This document shows positions 42,718-51,620 of a stretch of 64,000 bases of DNA, one piece after another (position 1 is the first letter of the stretch; each line of letters opens with the position of its first letter). The DNA is taken from the NCBI GenBank assembly GCA_041741415.1, contig JBGSKC010000054.1, forward strand, positions 36,764 to 100,763. Reading direction: 5' to 3'. This DNA comes from JANQTF01 sp041741415 (GTDB taxonomy: Bacteria > Bacteroidota > Bacteroidia > J057). The notes below the pieces were generated by a model. The model saw nothing but the letters and a program-made list of their open reading frames with translations. It was not told the origin of the DNA and ran no database searches. Position numbers and translations under genes: made by a program.

Positions 42718-43226
42718 GGTATGAATCAGATAGCTTGATTTGCAAGAGCCGGGGCATATGCTTCGGCTCTTGCTGTTCGGCGGTCTTCGCACTCTCCCCT
42801 CCCATCCACGCTGCAAATACCCTATTCCCCGATGGCAGAAAAGCCGTTACCGGCCAACGTGAAGGCCAGATAGTACAAAGCCAGATTATGATTCAGGGTC
42901 TTGATCAGGCGCTGAAGTTGGTGTTGTTCTCGCGCAGCAACAACTGAACCGCTGCTTCGAGGTCGTCCGTCATGTAGTGCTGGCCGGGCAGACAGGTGCT
43001 GGTGAAGTTGATTTTTCCTGTACGGATGGAAAGCACCTTAACCTCCTGTTCACAATGGCGCTGACACCGTTTCCATCTGCTGCCAGGGAAGTTGTTTCAA
43101 GGCTTGTTCTCTGCACAAAGCTCGCCAGCATTGAAAAGAAAATCACCAGCAGAAAAGCTATTTTGCCTTACCTTTCTACACGCAAAGAACTTTGGATTCT
43201 CATTTGTTCAATTAGTCGTTCAACGC
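42718..43226. other. spacer with a possible minus-strand gene remnant
   Basis: On the minus strand, 43096-42905 is open and coding-like: its end reads EVKVLSIRTGKINFTSTCLPGQHYMTDDLEAAVQLLLRENNTNF and then stops. No start codon or signal precedes it, so it could be the C-terminal remnant of a lost gene. I do not recognise the family. The rest of the spacer shows nothing; the Crp/Fnr promoter must be near the right end. Confidence 0.35.
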
Positions 43227-43934
43227 ATGTCTGCCAGAGAGAATGGAATTTGGTTTCTGGAAGAGGTCAACCTCAAAGAGTATTTCTGCCCAATTAAAGG
43301 AGCCGAAGCGACCTACAACAAGCAGCCAAAGCGCAATTACAAAAAAGGCGAGTTCATCTATTTTCACAATGACCAATCTGACATGGTCTATTTCATCCAT
43401 GAGGGTGCTGTCAAAATTGCTAGCTATTCTCCCAGTGGCGATGAAATCATCAAGTCCGTGCTTCATGTAGGGGAGATTTTCGGCGAACTGGCGGTCTATT
43501 GGGAAGAAATCCGGACCGATTTTGCCCAGGCGATTGAAGATACGGAGCTATGCATTCTCCCCTGTGAGCAGGTTGCCGATCTGATGGTGGACATGACGAT
43601 CTTTCGGGAGTTTATTCACAGGCTCATGGGCCAGCGGGTCATTTACACCCAACAAAGGCTCGAAAGCCTGTTGTTCAAAGACGCCAGAACCAGAATTGGG
43701 GAGTTTGTGCTGGAGCAAGCCAAAAAAACCGGCCGCAAAACCCTCGATGGCGCTTTCGTTTTGCGAAATTACCTCACCCACCAGGAAATCGCCAGCTTCA
43801 CCGGTACCTCCCGCCAAACAGTTACCACCGTGCTCAATGAATTTCGCGAACAAGGCCTCATGGATTTCGACCGAAAGCGCATGACCATCCGCAAGCCCGA
43901 AGACCTCGCCACCAGCCTGAACCACAAACATTGA
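43227..43934 (+). CDS. Crp/Fnr family transcriptional regulator
   Basis: 235 residues from MSARENGIWFLEEVNLKEYF. A cyclic-nucleotide-binding-type domain (about 35-150; YKKGEFIYFHNDQSDMVYFIHEGAVKIASYSPSGDEIIKSVLHVGEIFGELAVY) precedes a helix and a full Crp-type winged HTH (LTHQEIASFTGTSRQTVTTVLNEFREQGLMDFDRKRMTIRKPE). The GEIFGELAVY segment stands where Crp has its cAMP-binding GE residues, but the Arg that binds phosphate is not obvious. The cytoplasmic hybrid cyclase at 16.8-21.3 kb could provide a ligand; this link is speculative. The upstream frame to an earlier ATG is not conserved-looking. Confidence 0.92.
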   Translation: MSARENGIWFLEEVNLKEYFCPIKGAEATYNKQPKRNYKKGEFIYFHNDQSDMVYFIHEGAVKIASYSPSGDEIIKSVLHVGEIFGELAVYWEEIRTDFAQAIEDTELCILPCEQVADLMVDMTIFREFIHRLMGQRVIYTQQRLESLLFKDARTRIGEFVLEQAKKTGRKTLDGAFVLRNYLTHQEIASFTGTSRQTVTTVLNEFREQGLMDFDRKRMTIRKPEDLATSLNHKH

Positions 43935-43976
43935 GGCTCCTTCCCATATCTTCCTTTCAGGAATCGCCATTCCCCC

Positions 43977-44576
43977 ATGATTTTCGACGACGACATCACC
44001 CTGGAACATGATCGGGTTCGACTGGAGCCGCTTGCCGAGCCTCATCGCGAGCCGCTCTGGCTTCTGGCGCAGGAGCCGGGCCTCTGGGCGTTTGTGCCCA
44101 GTTCCGTACGCTCCCGTCCCGATTGGGACAGGTACATCGACCAGGCCATGGAGCTGCGACGTGAGCACCAGCGATACGCCTTCGCCGTCATCGACCGTGC
44201 CACCGGCCAGCCTGCTGGCTGCACCAGCTATGGCAATTTTTCCCTCTACGACCATCGCGTGGAAATTGGCTGGACCTGGCTCGGCCAGCCTTTTCGGGGT
44301 ACAGGAATCAACAAAGCCGCCAAATTTCTCCTCCTCAGCTTCGCCTTCGAAAAAATGGACATGCGCCGGGTGGAGCTCAAAACCGACGTCCGGAACCACC
44401 GCTCAAGGGCTGCCATCAAGGGTATTGGTGCCAAGGAAGAAGGCGTGCTCAGAAGCCACATGTCGCTGGAAAATGGCCACCGGCGAGATACCGTTTACTA
44501 CAGCATCCTCGACACCGAATGGCCCGAGGTGAGGCGCCAGCTTTTGCTCGACCTGCAAACAGGCACCATTTCCTGA
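43977..44576 (+). CDS. GNAT family N-acetyltransferase (RimJ/RimL-like)
   Basis: 199 residues. The pattern fits the RimJ/RimL subgroup: LEHDRVRLEPLAEPHREPLWLLA at the start, YAFAVIDRATGQPAGCTSYGNF (beta4), VEIGWTWLGQPFRGTGINKAAKFLLLSFAFEKMDMRRVELKTDVRNHRSRAAIKGIGAKEEGVLRSHM with the acetyl-CoA loop QPFRGTGIN. It may acetylate a protein N-terminus or a small molecule; the substrate is unknown. The gene lies 42 bp after the regulator, so one transcript is possible. Confidence 0.9.
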   Translation: MIFDDDITLEHDRVRLEPLAEPHREPLWLLAQEPGLWAFVPSSVRSRPDWDRYIDQAMELRREHQRYAFAVIDRATGQPAGCTSYGNFSLYDHRVEIGWTWLGQPFRGTGINKAAKFLLLSFAFEKMDMRRVELKTDVRNHRSRAAIKGIGAKEEGVLRSHMSLENGHRRDTVYYSILDTEWPEVRRQLLLDLQTGTIS

Positions 44577-44653
44577 GCTCAGCCCGCTTTCACATTCAGG
44601 AAGGGTTTCCTGAAGGGAAATTGTTACCTTCAGTGAACTCTACGCTTTTGAAT

Positions 44654-45367
44654 ATGCAGCACCTGCTATCCTGGCTGGCTTGCCTTTGTTGTGTCTCCGC
44701 CTCGTGGGCGCAAGCTCCCTCCGCCTGGACCGAGGCCGCCAGCGACCAGGTGTATGGCCTGGATGATTTTCTGGTGAATGGCAAGCCCTACACCACCCTT
44801 CACTCCGGCGCCAAAGGAGAACCCTTTTTGATTACCGCCGATTGGATGGAAGGAACAGTGTTTATCCATGAACATGCCTTCGCCAACTGCCAGCTCCGCT
44901 TTGACCTCGAAAAGCAGGTCCTGGTGTTGCTCCAAAATTACCCCGACGGGCGCTCCATCCCGGTGGAATTGTCGCCGCACCTCATCGATTCTTTCGACGT
45001 AGGCGGGCTGCACTTTCTGCGAGCCGACCATGCCGGGCTCACCGGGTTCCTGCCAGGCTTTGCCGAACCATTGTACAGGGGAAACTTCCAGGTCTATCGC
45101 ACCTACAGCAAGCATTTTTTGGCAAATTACCAGGCCAGCACGCCACGAGGGTCCTTCAGCAAGGCAGAACTGCGGTATGCCCTTCACAATGCCGATGGCT
45201 CCTGGGCCTATTTTTCCTCTGTCAAGGCCCTGTTTCGCCAATTTCCACAGCATAAAAAGGCCATTCGGAAAGCGATCCGGGATGAGAATATCCCGCTGTC
45301 TGAGGCTCGGGCCGCCGATCTTTCACCTTTGTTAACCCTTTGCGATGCGCCTGTTTCTACGCCCTGA
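44654..45367 (+). CDS. exported protein of unknown function, first gene of the TonB receptor operon
   Basis: 237 residues from MQHLLSWLACLCCVSASWAQ (signal peptide). The mature part has beta-type stretches (DFLVNGKPYTTLHSGAKGEPFLITADWMEGTVFIHEHAFANCQLRFDLEKQVLVLLQNYPDGRSIPVELSPHLIDSF) and a helical end with LFRQFPQHKKAIRKAIRDE. I do not recognise the family. It overlaps the following STN/TonB-receptor gene by 23 bp, so a functional link with the receptor complex is very likely. It is periplasmic or surface-exposed by inference. Confidence 0.75.
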   Translation: MQHLLSWLACLCCVSASWAQAPSAWTEAASDQVYGLDDFLVNGKPYTTLHSGAKGEPFLITADWMEGTVFIHEHAFANCQLRFDLEKQVLVLLQNYPDGRSIPVELSPHLIDSFDVGGLHFLRADHAGLTGFLPGFAEPLYRGNFQVYRTYSKHFLANYQASTPRGSFSKAELRYALHNADGSWAYFSSVKALFRQFPQHKKAIRKAIRDENIPLSEARAADLSPLLTLCDAPVSTP

Positions 45368-48122
45368 TGGCTGGCTTTTTTTGCTGTTGCTCTGGCCGGC
45401 ATGGAGCCTGGCCCAGGAACCTGCACGCATGGCAGAACCCGCATGGTCGGGGCGTACCTGGCAACAACTTGTTGCCACGGCCGAAGCCACTTATTCAATT
45501 CGCATCTTTTACCCCGACCTGCCAGCCAGCCAGGAGGCCGTGATTATTTCGGAGCGAGTTCCTCTCGCTGCCTTTGTCCAGGAATGGGCCAGTTCCCACG
45601 GGCTTTCCATGGCCGAAGACGCACAGGGCTGGATTTACCTCACCGAAGGCGAACCCATTTCCAGCCAGATTCCCCTTTCGATCTATGCCCAGGAAGAAAT
45701 CAGTATCAGGCCCGATTCTCAGGAAACGGAAAGGGAGCCCTTTATCGACAGCAAAGGGGAGTTCATTCCGAAGGTGGTCACCGTTGGCACCGCCCGGGAA
45801 GGCCTCGGGAAGCGCAGCTTTCTGCTCACCGGGGTTGTTCGTGACGCCGGCTCGCGCGACCCTGTGCCCCGGGCGAGCCTCACGTTTCCAGACCTCGATC
45901 GCGGCGTTTTTACGGAAGACAACGGCACTTTTCGCATCACCCTGCCCAAAGGAACCCACCGCCTCGTGGTGCGGGATTTTGGTCACGACGAGCTGCGCCT
46001 GAGCGTGGAGGTGTTGTCGGGCGGGGACATTGAGCTCAGAATCAATGAACGGGAGATAGAGCTCGAAGAGGTAACGATCAGCTCGCAGCGCGACAACCCC
46101 ATTCAAAACACCGCGATGGGTTTCGAGCGGATCAACCCCAGAGCAGTGCGGGAGGTGCCGCTTGTGCTTGGCGAGCGCGATATCCTGAAGGTGGCCACGC
46201 TGCTGCCTGGCGTTCAGTCGGTGGGCGAAGGTAGTGCTGGCTTCAATGTGCGCGGTGCCCCTGCCGACCAAAACCTGTTCTACCTGGAGCATATTCCTGT
46301 TTACAATACCTCCCACCTGTTTGGCTTTTTCAGTGCCTTCCATTCTGATGCCCTGGGGGGAATGTCGCTGTACAAAAGCAACATCCCGGCGGAGTACGGC
46401 GGCAGGCTGGCAGCCATTTTTGACATCGAAGCCCGCGAAGCCAGCAAGGACAAGCTGCAAATCGAAGGCGGCATCAGCCCGGTGACAGGCCGCCTGCTGA
46501 TCGGAACCCCGATCCGAAAGGGGAAATCAAGCGCCATGGTGGGCCTTCGCTCGACCTACTCCAACTGGTTGCTGGGCGTGATCCCAAACCAGCAATTCAA
46601 CCAGAGCAAGATTTATTTCGGCGACGCCAGCACCCTGTTGTCATTTGCCCTGAACGATAAAAACCAGCTCAAGCTGTTTGGCTACTTCAGCCTCGACGAC
46701 ACCCGTTTTGGCCGGAACACCTATTTCCGCAACCAGAACCTGGGGGCCTCGGCGAGCTGGCTTCATTTTTTCGACGACCGCAACGACATGGAGATCACCC
46801 TGGTGCACAGCAGGCTGGGGCTGGAGGTGGAAAATGATGAAATCGAAAGCGAGGCTTATGCCCGTCGCAATGCCCTGTTTCACAGCGAATTGAAGGCGGC
46901 AGCCACCCTTCGCCCCAGTGAAATGCACCGGATCCGGCTGGGCATCAACAGCATTTTGTACCAGAACGACCGCGGCGAATTTTTGCCTTTTGGCCAGCGC
47001 AGCCTCATTGTTCCGGTAGAACTTGGGAAAGAGCAGGGCCTGGAAACGGGTATTTTTGCCGAAGACGAACTGCGGATCACGGAGCGAATCGGGGTTCAGG
47101 CCGGGATTCGATACAATGTGTACAGTTTTCTGGGCCCCGATGAAGTGTACACCTACGAGCCCGGCAAGGCCCGGCTGGAAGAAAACCTCGTTGATACGCT
47201 TCGGTATGGGGCTTTTCAGCCCATCCGCACCAGCCAGGGCCTGGATCTGCGGCTGAGCATCCGCTATGCCCTCGGGCTGGCCTGGGCCGTCAAAGCTTCG
47301 GCGGCGAGGCTCCACCAGTACACCTTTTTGCTGAGCAACACCATTGCCCTGGCCCCCACGGATACCTGGAAGCTGAGCGATGCCAACATCGACCCGATGC
47401 GCGGCGATCAGGTGTCGGTGGGGTTGTTTGGCAACCTCGCGCAGGGCCGTTATCAGGTGTCGGCAGAGGCGTATTACAAAGACATTGAGAACCTTGTCGA
47501 ATACCGCGACGGGGCCAACCTGCTGGTAAACGAAGTTCCGGAATGGGACGTGCTTCAGGGGCGGCTGCAGGCTGCCGGGCTGGAGCTTGTCGTGAAAAAA
47601 ACGACAGGACGCCTGCAAGGCTGGGTGAATTACACCTACTCCCGGGCCATCGCCCGGGTGGATGGCGGCCAGCCCGACCTGCAGGTCAACTTTGGCCTGC
47701 CTTATCCTGCCAATTACGACAGGCCCCACGCCGCCAACCTCGTGCTGAATTACCGCTTCAACCGCAGGGTGAGCCTTTCTGCCAACGGCGTCTATGCCAC
47801 CGGGAAGCCCATCACCTATCCCACTTCCATTTTTTTCCTCAACCAGGTGCGCCTCGTGAGCTTCACCACCCGCAACGAGTACCGTGTGCCCGACTACCTC
47901 CGCTTTGATGTGTCGGTGAACATTGAAGGAAACCTCAAAGCCAAAAAACTCGCCCATGGCAGCTGGGCCTTTTCCATTTACAACCTCACCGGGCGCGACA
48001 ACGTGTACAACGTGTTCTTTTCCTCGGTGAGCGGTCGCCTTCAGGGCTACAAAGTTTCCATTTTTGCCGTTCCCATTTTCTCTGCCACCTACAACTTCAA
48101 GCTAGGAAATTATGAAAGCTAA
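45345..48122 (+). CDS. TonB-dependent receptor with STN and carboxypeptidase-regulatory-like domains
   Basis: 925 residues. Signal peptide 1-25, an STN (secretin/TonB N-terminal) domain at about 45-105 (TYSIRIFYPDLPASQEAVIISERVPLAAFVQEW), a carboxypeptidase-regulatory-like beta-sandwich (about 163-232; LTGVVRDAGSRDPVPRASLTFPDLDRGVFTEDNGTFRITLPKG), a plug (EVPLVLGERDILKVATLLPGVQSVGEGSAGFNVRGAPADQNLFYLEHIPVYN) and a 22-strand-type barrel. An STN domain hints at control through an anti-sigma factor, but none is nearby. It probably imports or senses a large ligand across the outer membrane. It overlaps the next gene (DUF4249) by 11 bp. Confidence 0.92.
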   Translation: MRLFLRPDGWLFLLLLWPAWSLAQEPARMAEPAWSGRTWQQLVATAEATYSIRIFYPDLPASQEAVIISERVPLAAFVQEWASSHGLSMAEDAQGWIYLTEGEPISSQIPLSIYAQEEISIRPDSQETEREPFIDSKGEFIPKVVTVGTAREGLGKRSFLLTGVVRDAGSRDPVPRASLTFPDLDRGVFTEDNGTFRITLPKGTHRLVVRDFGHDELRLSVEVLSGGDIELRINEREIELEEVTISSQRDNPIQNTAMGFERINPRAVREVPLVLGERDILKVATLLPGVQSVGEGSAGFNVRGAPADQNLFYLEHIPVYNTSHLFGFFSAFHSDALGGMSLYKSNIPAEYGGRLAAIFDIEAREASKDKLQIEGGISPVTGRLLIGTPIRKGKSSAMVGLRSTYSNWLLGVIPNQQFNQSKIYFGDASTLLSFALNDKNQLKLFGYFSLDDTRFGRNTYFRNQNLGASASWLHFFDDRNDMEITLVHSRLGLEVENDEIESEAYARRNALFHSELKAAATLRPSEMHRIRLGINSILYQNDRGEFLPFGQRSLIVPVELGKEQGLETGIFAEDELRITERIGVQAGIRYNVYSFLGPDEVYTYEPGKARLEENLVDTLRYGAFQPIRTSQGLDLRLSIRYALGLAWAVKASAARLHQYTFLLSNTIALAPTDTWKLSDANIDPMRGDQVSVGLFGNLAQGRYQVSAEAYYKDIENLVEYRDGANLLVNEVPEWDVLQGRLQAAGLELVVKKTTGRLQGWVNYTYSRAIARVDGGQPDLQVNFGLPYPANYDRPHAANLVLNYRFNRRVSLSANGVYATGKPITYPTSIFFLNQVRLVSFTTRNEYRVPDYLRFDVSVNIEGNLKAKKLAHGSWAFSIYNLTGRDNVYNVFFSSVSGRLQGYKVSIFAVPIFSATYNFKLGNYES

Positions 48123-49254
48123 TTCCCTGCTCCTCAGGCTGGCCTGGCTGCTGCTGCTTCCTGCCTGCACCACGCCGTTTGTGCCGGTACTGGATGACTT
48201 CCACAACCTGGTTGTGGTGGATGGCATGGTGACAGACAGGCCGGGGCCCTATGTCGTGAAGCTGGCGCGGTCTGCGAGCCTTGACATTACCACCTACGAG
48301 CCCTATTCCGGTGCCGAGGTGTTTATCGAGGAAGAAGGAGGCGGGAGATATCTGCTCACCGAGGTAACGGCAGGCGCCTATCATACCGACTCTGCCGATT
48401 TCCGCGGGCAAATCGGGAAAAGTTACCGGGTTGACCTCCTGCTCAGCGATGGCCGCCACTATCAATCGCCATTTGAGGTGCTTCGTGCTAATCCCGGCAT
48501 CGACACCGTGAAAACCGTGGCAGAAGAGCGATACTACGAAGAGCTGGGAATGACGATTCCGGGCTATCAGTTTTATGTAACCAGCAATACCAGCGCCGGT
48601 CAGGAGGCTTATTTCCTTTGGATGATGGAAGGAACCTACAAATACACCTCCGACTATCCGATCGATTTCGTCTGGACGGGCTTCCTTCGCGCCTTTCCTG
48701 AGCCATATTCGCTGTTTACCTGCTGGAGATCCTACAAAGTTGAGGAAGTGGCCACTGCCAACACCCAGGCGCTCACCGAGGCCAGGGTTGTGGACAAACC
48801 CCTGTTTTTCCTTCGCGGCGACAACAAATTTCTCTCCTACCGCTACCACCTCCGCACCCGGCAACTGGCAGTGAGCAAGAGTACTTATGAATTCTGGGAA
48901 GGCGTCCGGCAGCAAAGCGCCATTTCCACCTCGCTCTACAACGTGCAGCCCTACCTGATCCGGGGGAATGTGCGGAATGTGGACGACGAGCTGGAAGCGG
49001 TGCTGGGCTATTTCACCGTGGCGGGAGAGGCCCAGCATGAGTTGTATCTCGGTATTCCGACTGAATTTGAAGTTTCCTACAACACCTGCGGCCTTGATTA
49101 CGACGGCTACCGCTGGATTTTTGGGGAGCCTGCTTCCGAATGGCCCATCTACATCACCCTGGGGCCCGAAGGCCGCGCCATTGCCGGCGATGGCTGCATG
49201 GATTGCCGCGAAATCGGAGGGGCTACCCGTCCGCCTGTCTGGTGGGTGGAATGA
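48112..49254 (+). CDS. DUF4249 outer-membrane lipoprotein
   Basis: 380 residues. The lipobox LLLPAC puts the lipid on Cys at about 19; the DUF4249 layout follows: LVVVDGMVTDRPGPYVVKLARSASLDITTYEPYSGAEVFIEEEGGGRYLLTEVTAGAYHTDSADFRGQIGKSYRVDLLL (a beta-sandwich region), then a longer C-terminal part with Cys residues (CMDCREIGG at the end). DUF4249 proteins typically accompany TonB-dependent receptors and may act as substrate-binding or cover proteins like SusD. The next gene starts in the ATGA overlap. Confidence 0.9.
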   Translation: MKANSLLLRLAWLLLLPACTTPFVPVLDDFHNLVVVDGMVTDRPGPYVVKLARSASLDITTYEPYSGAEVFIEEEGGGRYLLTEVTAGAYHTDSADFRGQIGKSYRVDLLLSDGRHYQSPFEVLRANPGIDTVKTVAEERYYEELGMTIPGYQFYVTSNTSAGQEAYFLWMMEGTYKYTSDYPIDFVWTGFLRAFPEPYSLFTCWRSYKVEEVATANTQALTEARVVDKPLFFLRGDNKFLSYRYHLRTRQLAVSKSTYEFWEGVRQQSAISTSLYNVQPYLIRGNVRNVDDELEAVLGYFTVAGEAQHELYLGIPTEFEVSYNTCGLDYDGYRWIFGEPASEWPIYITLGPEGRAIAGDGCMDCREIGGATRPPVWWVE

Positions 49255-51545
49255 AGCTCCTCTTTTGTCTAACGGTCCACTCCTTTCTCTCCACGCCCAT
49301 GCCGCATCTTTCGAGTTTTATTCGCTGGTTTCCCGTCTTTCTGCTCCTGTTGCCGGGTAGGGCAATGGCGCAGCAGCTTCCTGTGGAGCGGGTGTCCATC
49401 AGCACAGATCAGGAGGTCTATATTGCCGGCGACCTGCTCTGGATAACGGCCTGGTGCGGGCAGTCTTTCCCGACAGAGATTCCACTCAGCACCGTATTGT
49501 ATGTCGAATTGCTCGACGGCCAGGGCCAGGCTGTGATGCAAGCCAAGCTCGCCCTGGAAGCGGGCCGCGCTCATGCCGGGCTTGATCTGCCCGACCTTTT
49601 GCCCACAGGGCATTATTTCCTCCGCGCCTATACCCAGTTTCAGCGAAATTTCCCCGCAGAAAGCTATGCCACCCGGCTCATTACCATTCTCAACCCCACA
49701 CTGGAGTCGGTGCCCATGGCCGTTCTGCCAGAACCGCCACTCGCCGTCCGGTTTGAGCAAGGGCAGCCTCTGGCAAACACCCTCAACCGGTTGGTGGTGC
49801 GGGTTTCGGAGCCAGGTTGCCAGCCCCAAGACCTTCGGATCATCGACGCAGCGGGAAAAATGATGGCGGAGCCGAAGTTGGTTTCAGGTTCGCTGGCCTT
49901 GTTTGAAGTTGGGTTGGAAAATGCCGCCTATGCTGTGATTTGCACAACCGCCTCAGCCTCCCTTCGCCTGGATCTTCCTTCGACGGCTTTGGCTGGCTGC
50001 GGAGTTACAGTGGAGAGAGAAGCCTCGAAATTGATCGTTACTTTGAAACCGGGGAGCACTTCGCCGCAGGCCGATTGGCAGCTGCAGCTGCTCGGGCCAG
50101 ACTTTCAGCCAGTTGCGACCCAGCCGGTCGGAACCAGCCTCCGGCTGGAAGTCCCCGCCAGCGACCTGCTGCCGGGCCTGCATCCGCTGCTTATCAGCAA
50201 TGGAAAGGGAGAGATCCTGTATGCCGGGTCCTACCGATGGGCTCAGCCTGCTCCTGCAGCCACACTGGCCCTGGATGCAGGAGCAACACCACGCAGCCAA
50301 TGGAAGGCCGAAGTGCGGCTGCCAGCTAATCTCTCGGGGGCGCTTACTGCGAGGAAATCTGTTCCCTGGCCTGTGCAACACACCGGAGATCTGCTCTGGG
50401 CCAACCCATGGATGGCTCCGCACCTGATGCTGGCAGACGGCACCATGCCCGGCACCGGGCTGGAACCCATCGCCGAAGTACTGTATTCGGCCTACCTTAG
50501 CGAGCAACCAGCCATGCTTGGAAAAGAAGCAAACATGACCTGGCCGCCAGAAAGCCGCGACCTGAGCGTGTCGGGTGTGGTGAGAACCGGCCAGACGAAA
50601 GAACCGGTGAAGAATGCCCTGGTGTTGCTGTCTGTTGTGGGCGAATATCCGCAAATCCATGCCCAGCGAACCGGGGAGGACGGCAGTTTCAGGCTGGCCT
50701 TGCGGGACCTCGAAGGCATCGAAACCTTGTATGCCGGGGTGCAGCCCATGGAAGGCAGGCAACTGGAATTGCTCGTTAACCGCGATTTTTCCGCTGAGCT
50801 TCCCCGCATTATCCCGCTTCCGCTCCGCTTTGACCCCCTTGTTCACCAACATTTTGAGGCACTCTGGATCGCGTTTCAGACCCGCCAGCGATGGGAAAAG
50901 CCTGCGACTACCCCTGCCTATTCGCCTCGCGAAATCAACCCCCTGCCCATTAACCTCGGCCAGCCTGATGTGGTGGTAAACGTAAACGATTTCATTAACC
51001 TGCCCACGATGGAGGAAGTGTTCCGAAACATCGTGCCCAAAGTGACGCTGACTGGAGAGCCCGGAAAGCGGCAACTTGCCGTTTACGAAGACCTCACGAT
51101 GCGCAACACCGACAACCCGCTTGTGCTGCTCGACTATGCTGCGATTTTTGACATTGAGGCCTTGCTGGAGCTGCCCACTGCGCGGCTCGCGAGGGTGGAA
51201 GTGTATCAGGGCAGCTATGTGCTTGGCGACCAGCAGTTTGGCGGCGTGGTGTCCCTGTTTACAAACACCGACGATTTTGCACGTTACCCCCTGGCCAGGA
51301 ACGGGAGCTTTGTGTCATTTGCCACCCGGCAAACTGTGAACAGTTTTGAACTCGTAACCAGCCCGCCTGCCCTTTATCAGCCGGATCTGCGAAGCGTGCT
51401 GGCCTGGTATCCGCAGTTAACGGGCCAGCAAATGATTGGTCCCTGGACCGGGCCCGACCCGGCTGGCACCTACGAGGTATTGCTTCAAGGCTGCGACCAG
51501 CAGGGTGCCTGCTGGACCTGGCGCGCCAGTGCAACCCAGCGGTGA
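49251..51545 (+). CDS. MG2- and plug-domain surface protein
   Basis: 764 residues if started at the ATGA overlap with the DUF4249 gene; an ATG 48 bp on (MPHLSSFIRWFPVFLLLLPGRAMAQ) makes the tidier signal peptide. After it comes an alpha-2-macroglobulin MG2-like domain (VERVSISTDQEVYIAGDLLWITAWCG ... LYVELLDGQGQAVMQAKLAL), a carboxypeptidase-regulatory-like domain (about 440-510; VSGVVRTGQTKEPVKNALVLLSVVG), and a TonB plug-like domain (about 600-680; NPLVLLDYAAIFDIEALLELPTARLARVEVYQGSYVLGDQQFGGVVSLFT) without a barrel. It is the fourth gene of the operon and probably assembles with the receptor and DUF4249 protein at the outer membrane. The precise role is unknown. Confidence 0.82.
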   Translation: MKLLFCLTVHSFLSTPMPHLSSFIRWFPVFLLLLPGRAMAQQLPVERVSISTDQEVYIAGDLLWITAWCGQSFPTEIPLSTVLYVELLDGQGQAVMQAKLALEAGRAHAGLDLPDLLPTGHYFLRAYTQFQRNFPAESYATRLITILNPTLESVPMAVLPEPPLAVRFEQGQPLANTLNRLVVRVSEPGCQPQDLRIIDAAGKMMAEPKLVSGSLALFEVGLENAAYAVICTTASASLRLDLPSTALAGCGVTVEREASKLIVTLKPGSTSPQADWQLQLLGPDFQPVATQPVGTSLRLEVPASDLLPGLHPLLISNGKGEILYAGSYRWAQPAPAATLALDAGATPRSQWKAEVRLPANLSGALTARKSVPWPVQHTGDLLWANPWMAPHLMLADGTMPGTGLEPIAEVLYSAYLSEQPAMLGKEANMTWPPESRDLSVSGVVRTGQTKEPVKNALVLLSVVGEYPQIHAQRTGEDGSFRLALRDLEGIETLYAGVQPMEGRQLELLVNRDFSAELPRIIPLPLRFDPLVHQHFEALWIAFQTRQRWEKPATTPAYSPREINPLPINLGQPDVVVNVNDFINLPTMEEVFRNIVPKVTLTGEPGKRQLAVYEDLTMRNTDNPLVLLDYAAIFDIEALLELPTARLARVEVYQGSYVLGDQQFGGVVSLFTNTDDFARYPLARNGSFVSFATRQTVNSFELVTSPPALYQPDLRSVLAWYPQLTGQQMIGPWTGPDPAGTYEVLLQGCDQQGACWTWRASATQR

Positions 51546-51620
51546 TCCGGGTGGCAGGCGGGCATTGCCCATGACGGCAGCCTTCCCTGAAAATGGTAGT
51601 TTTCAGAAAAATCAGGGAAC

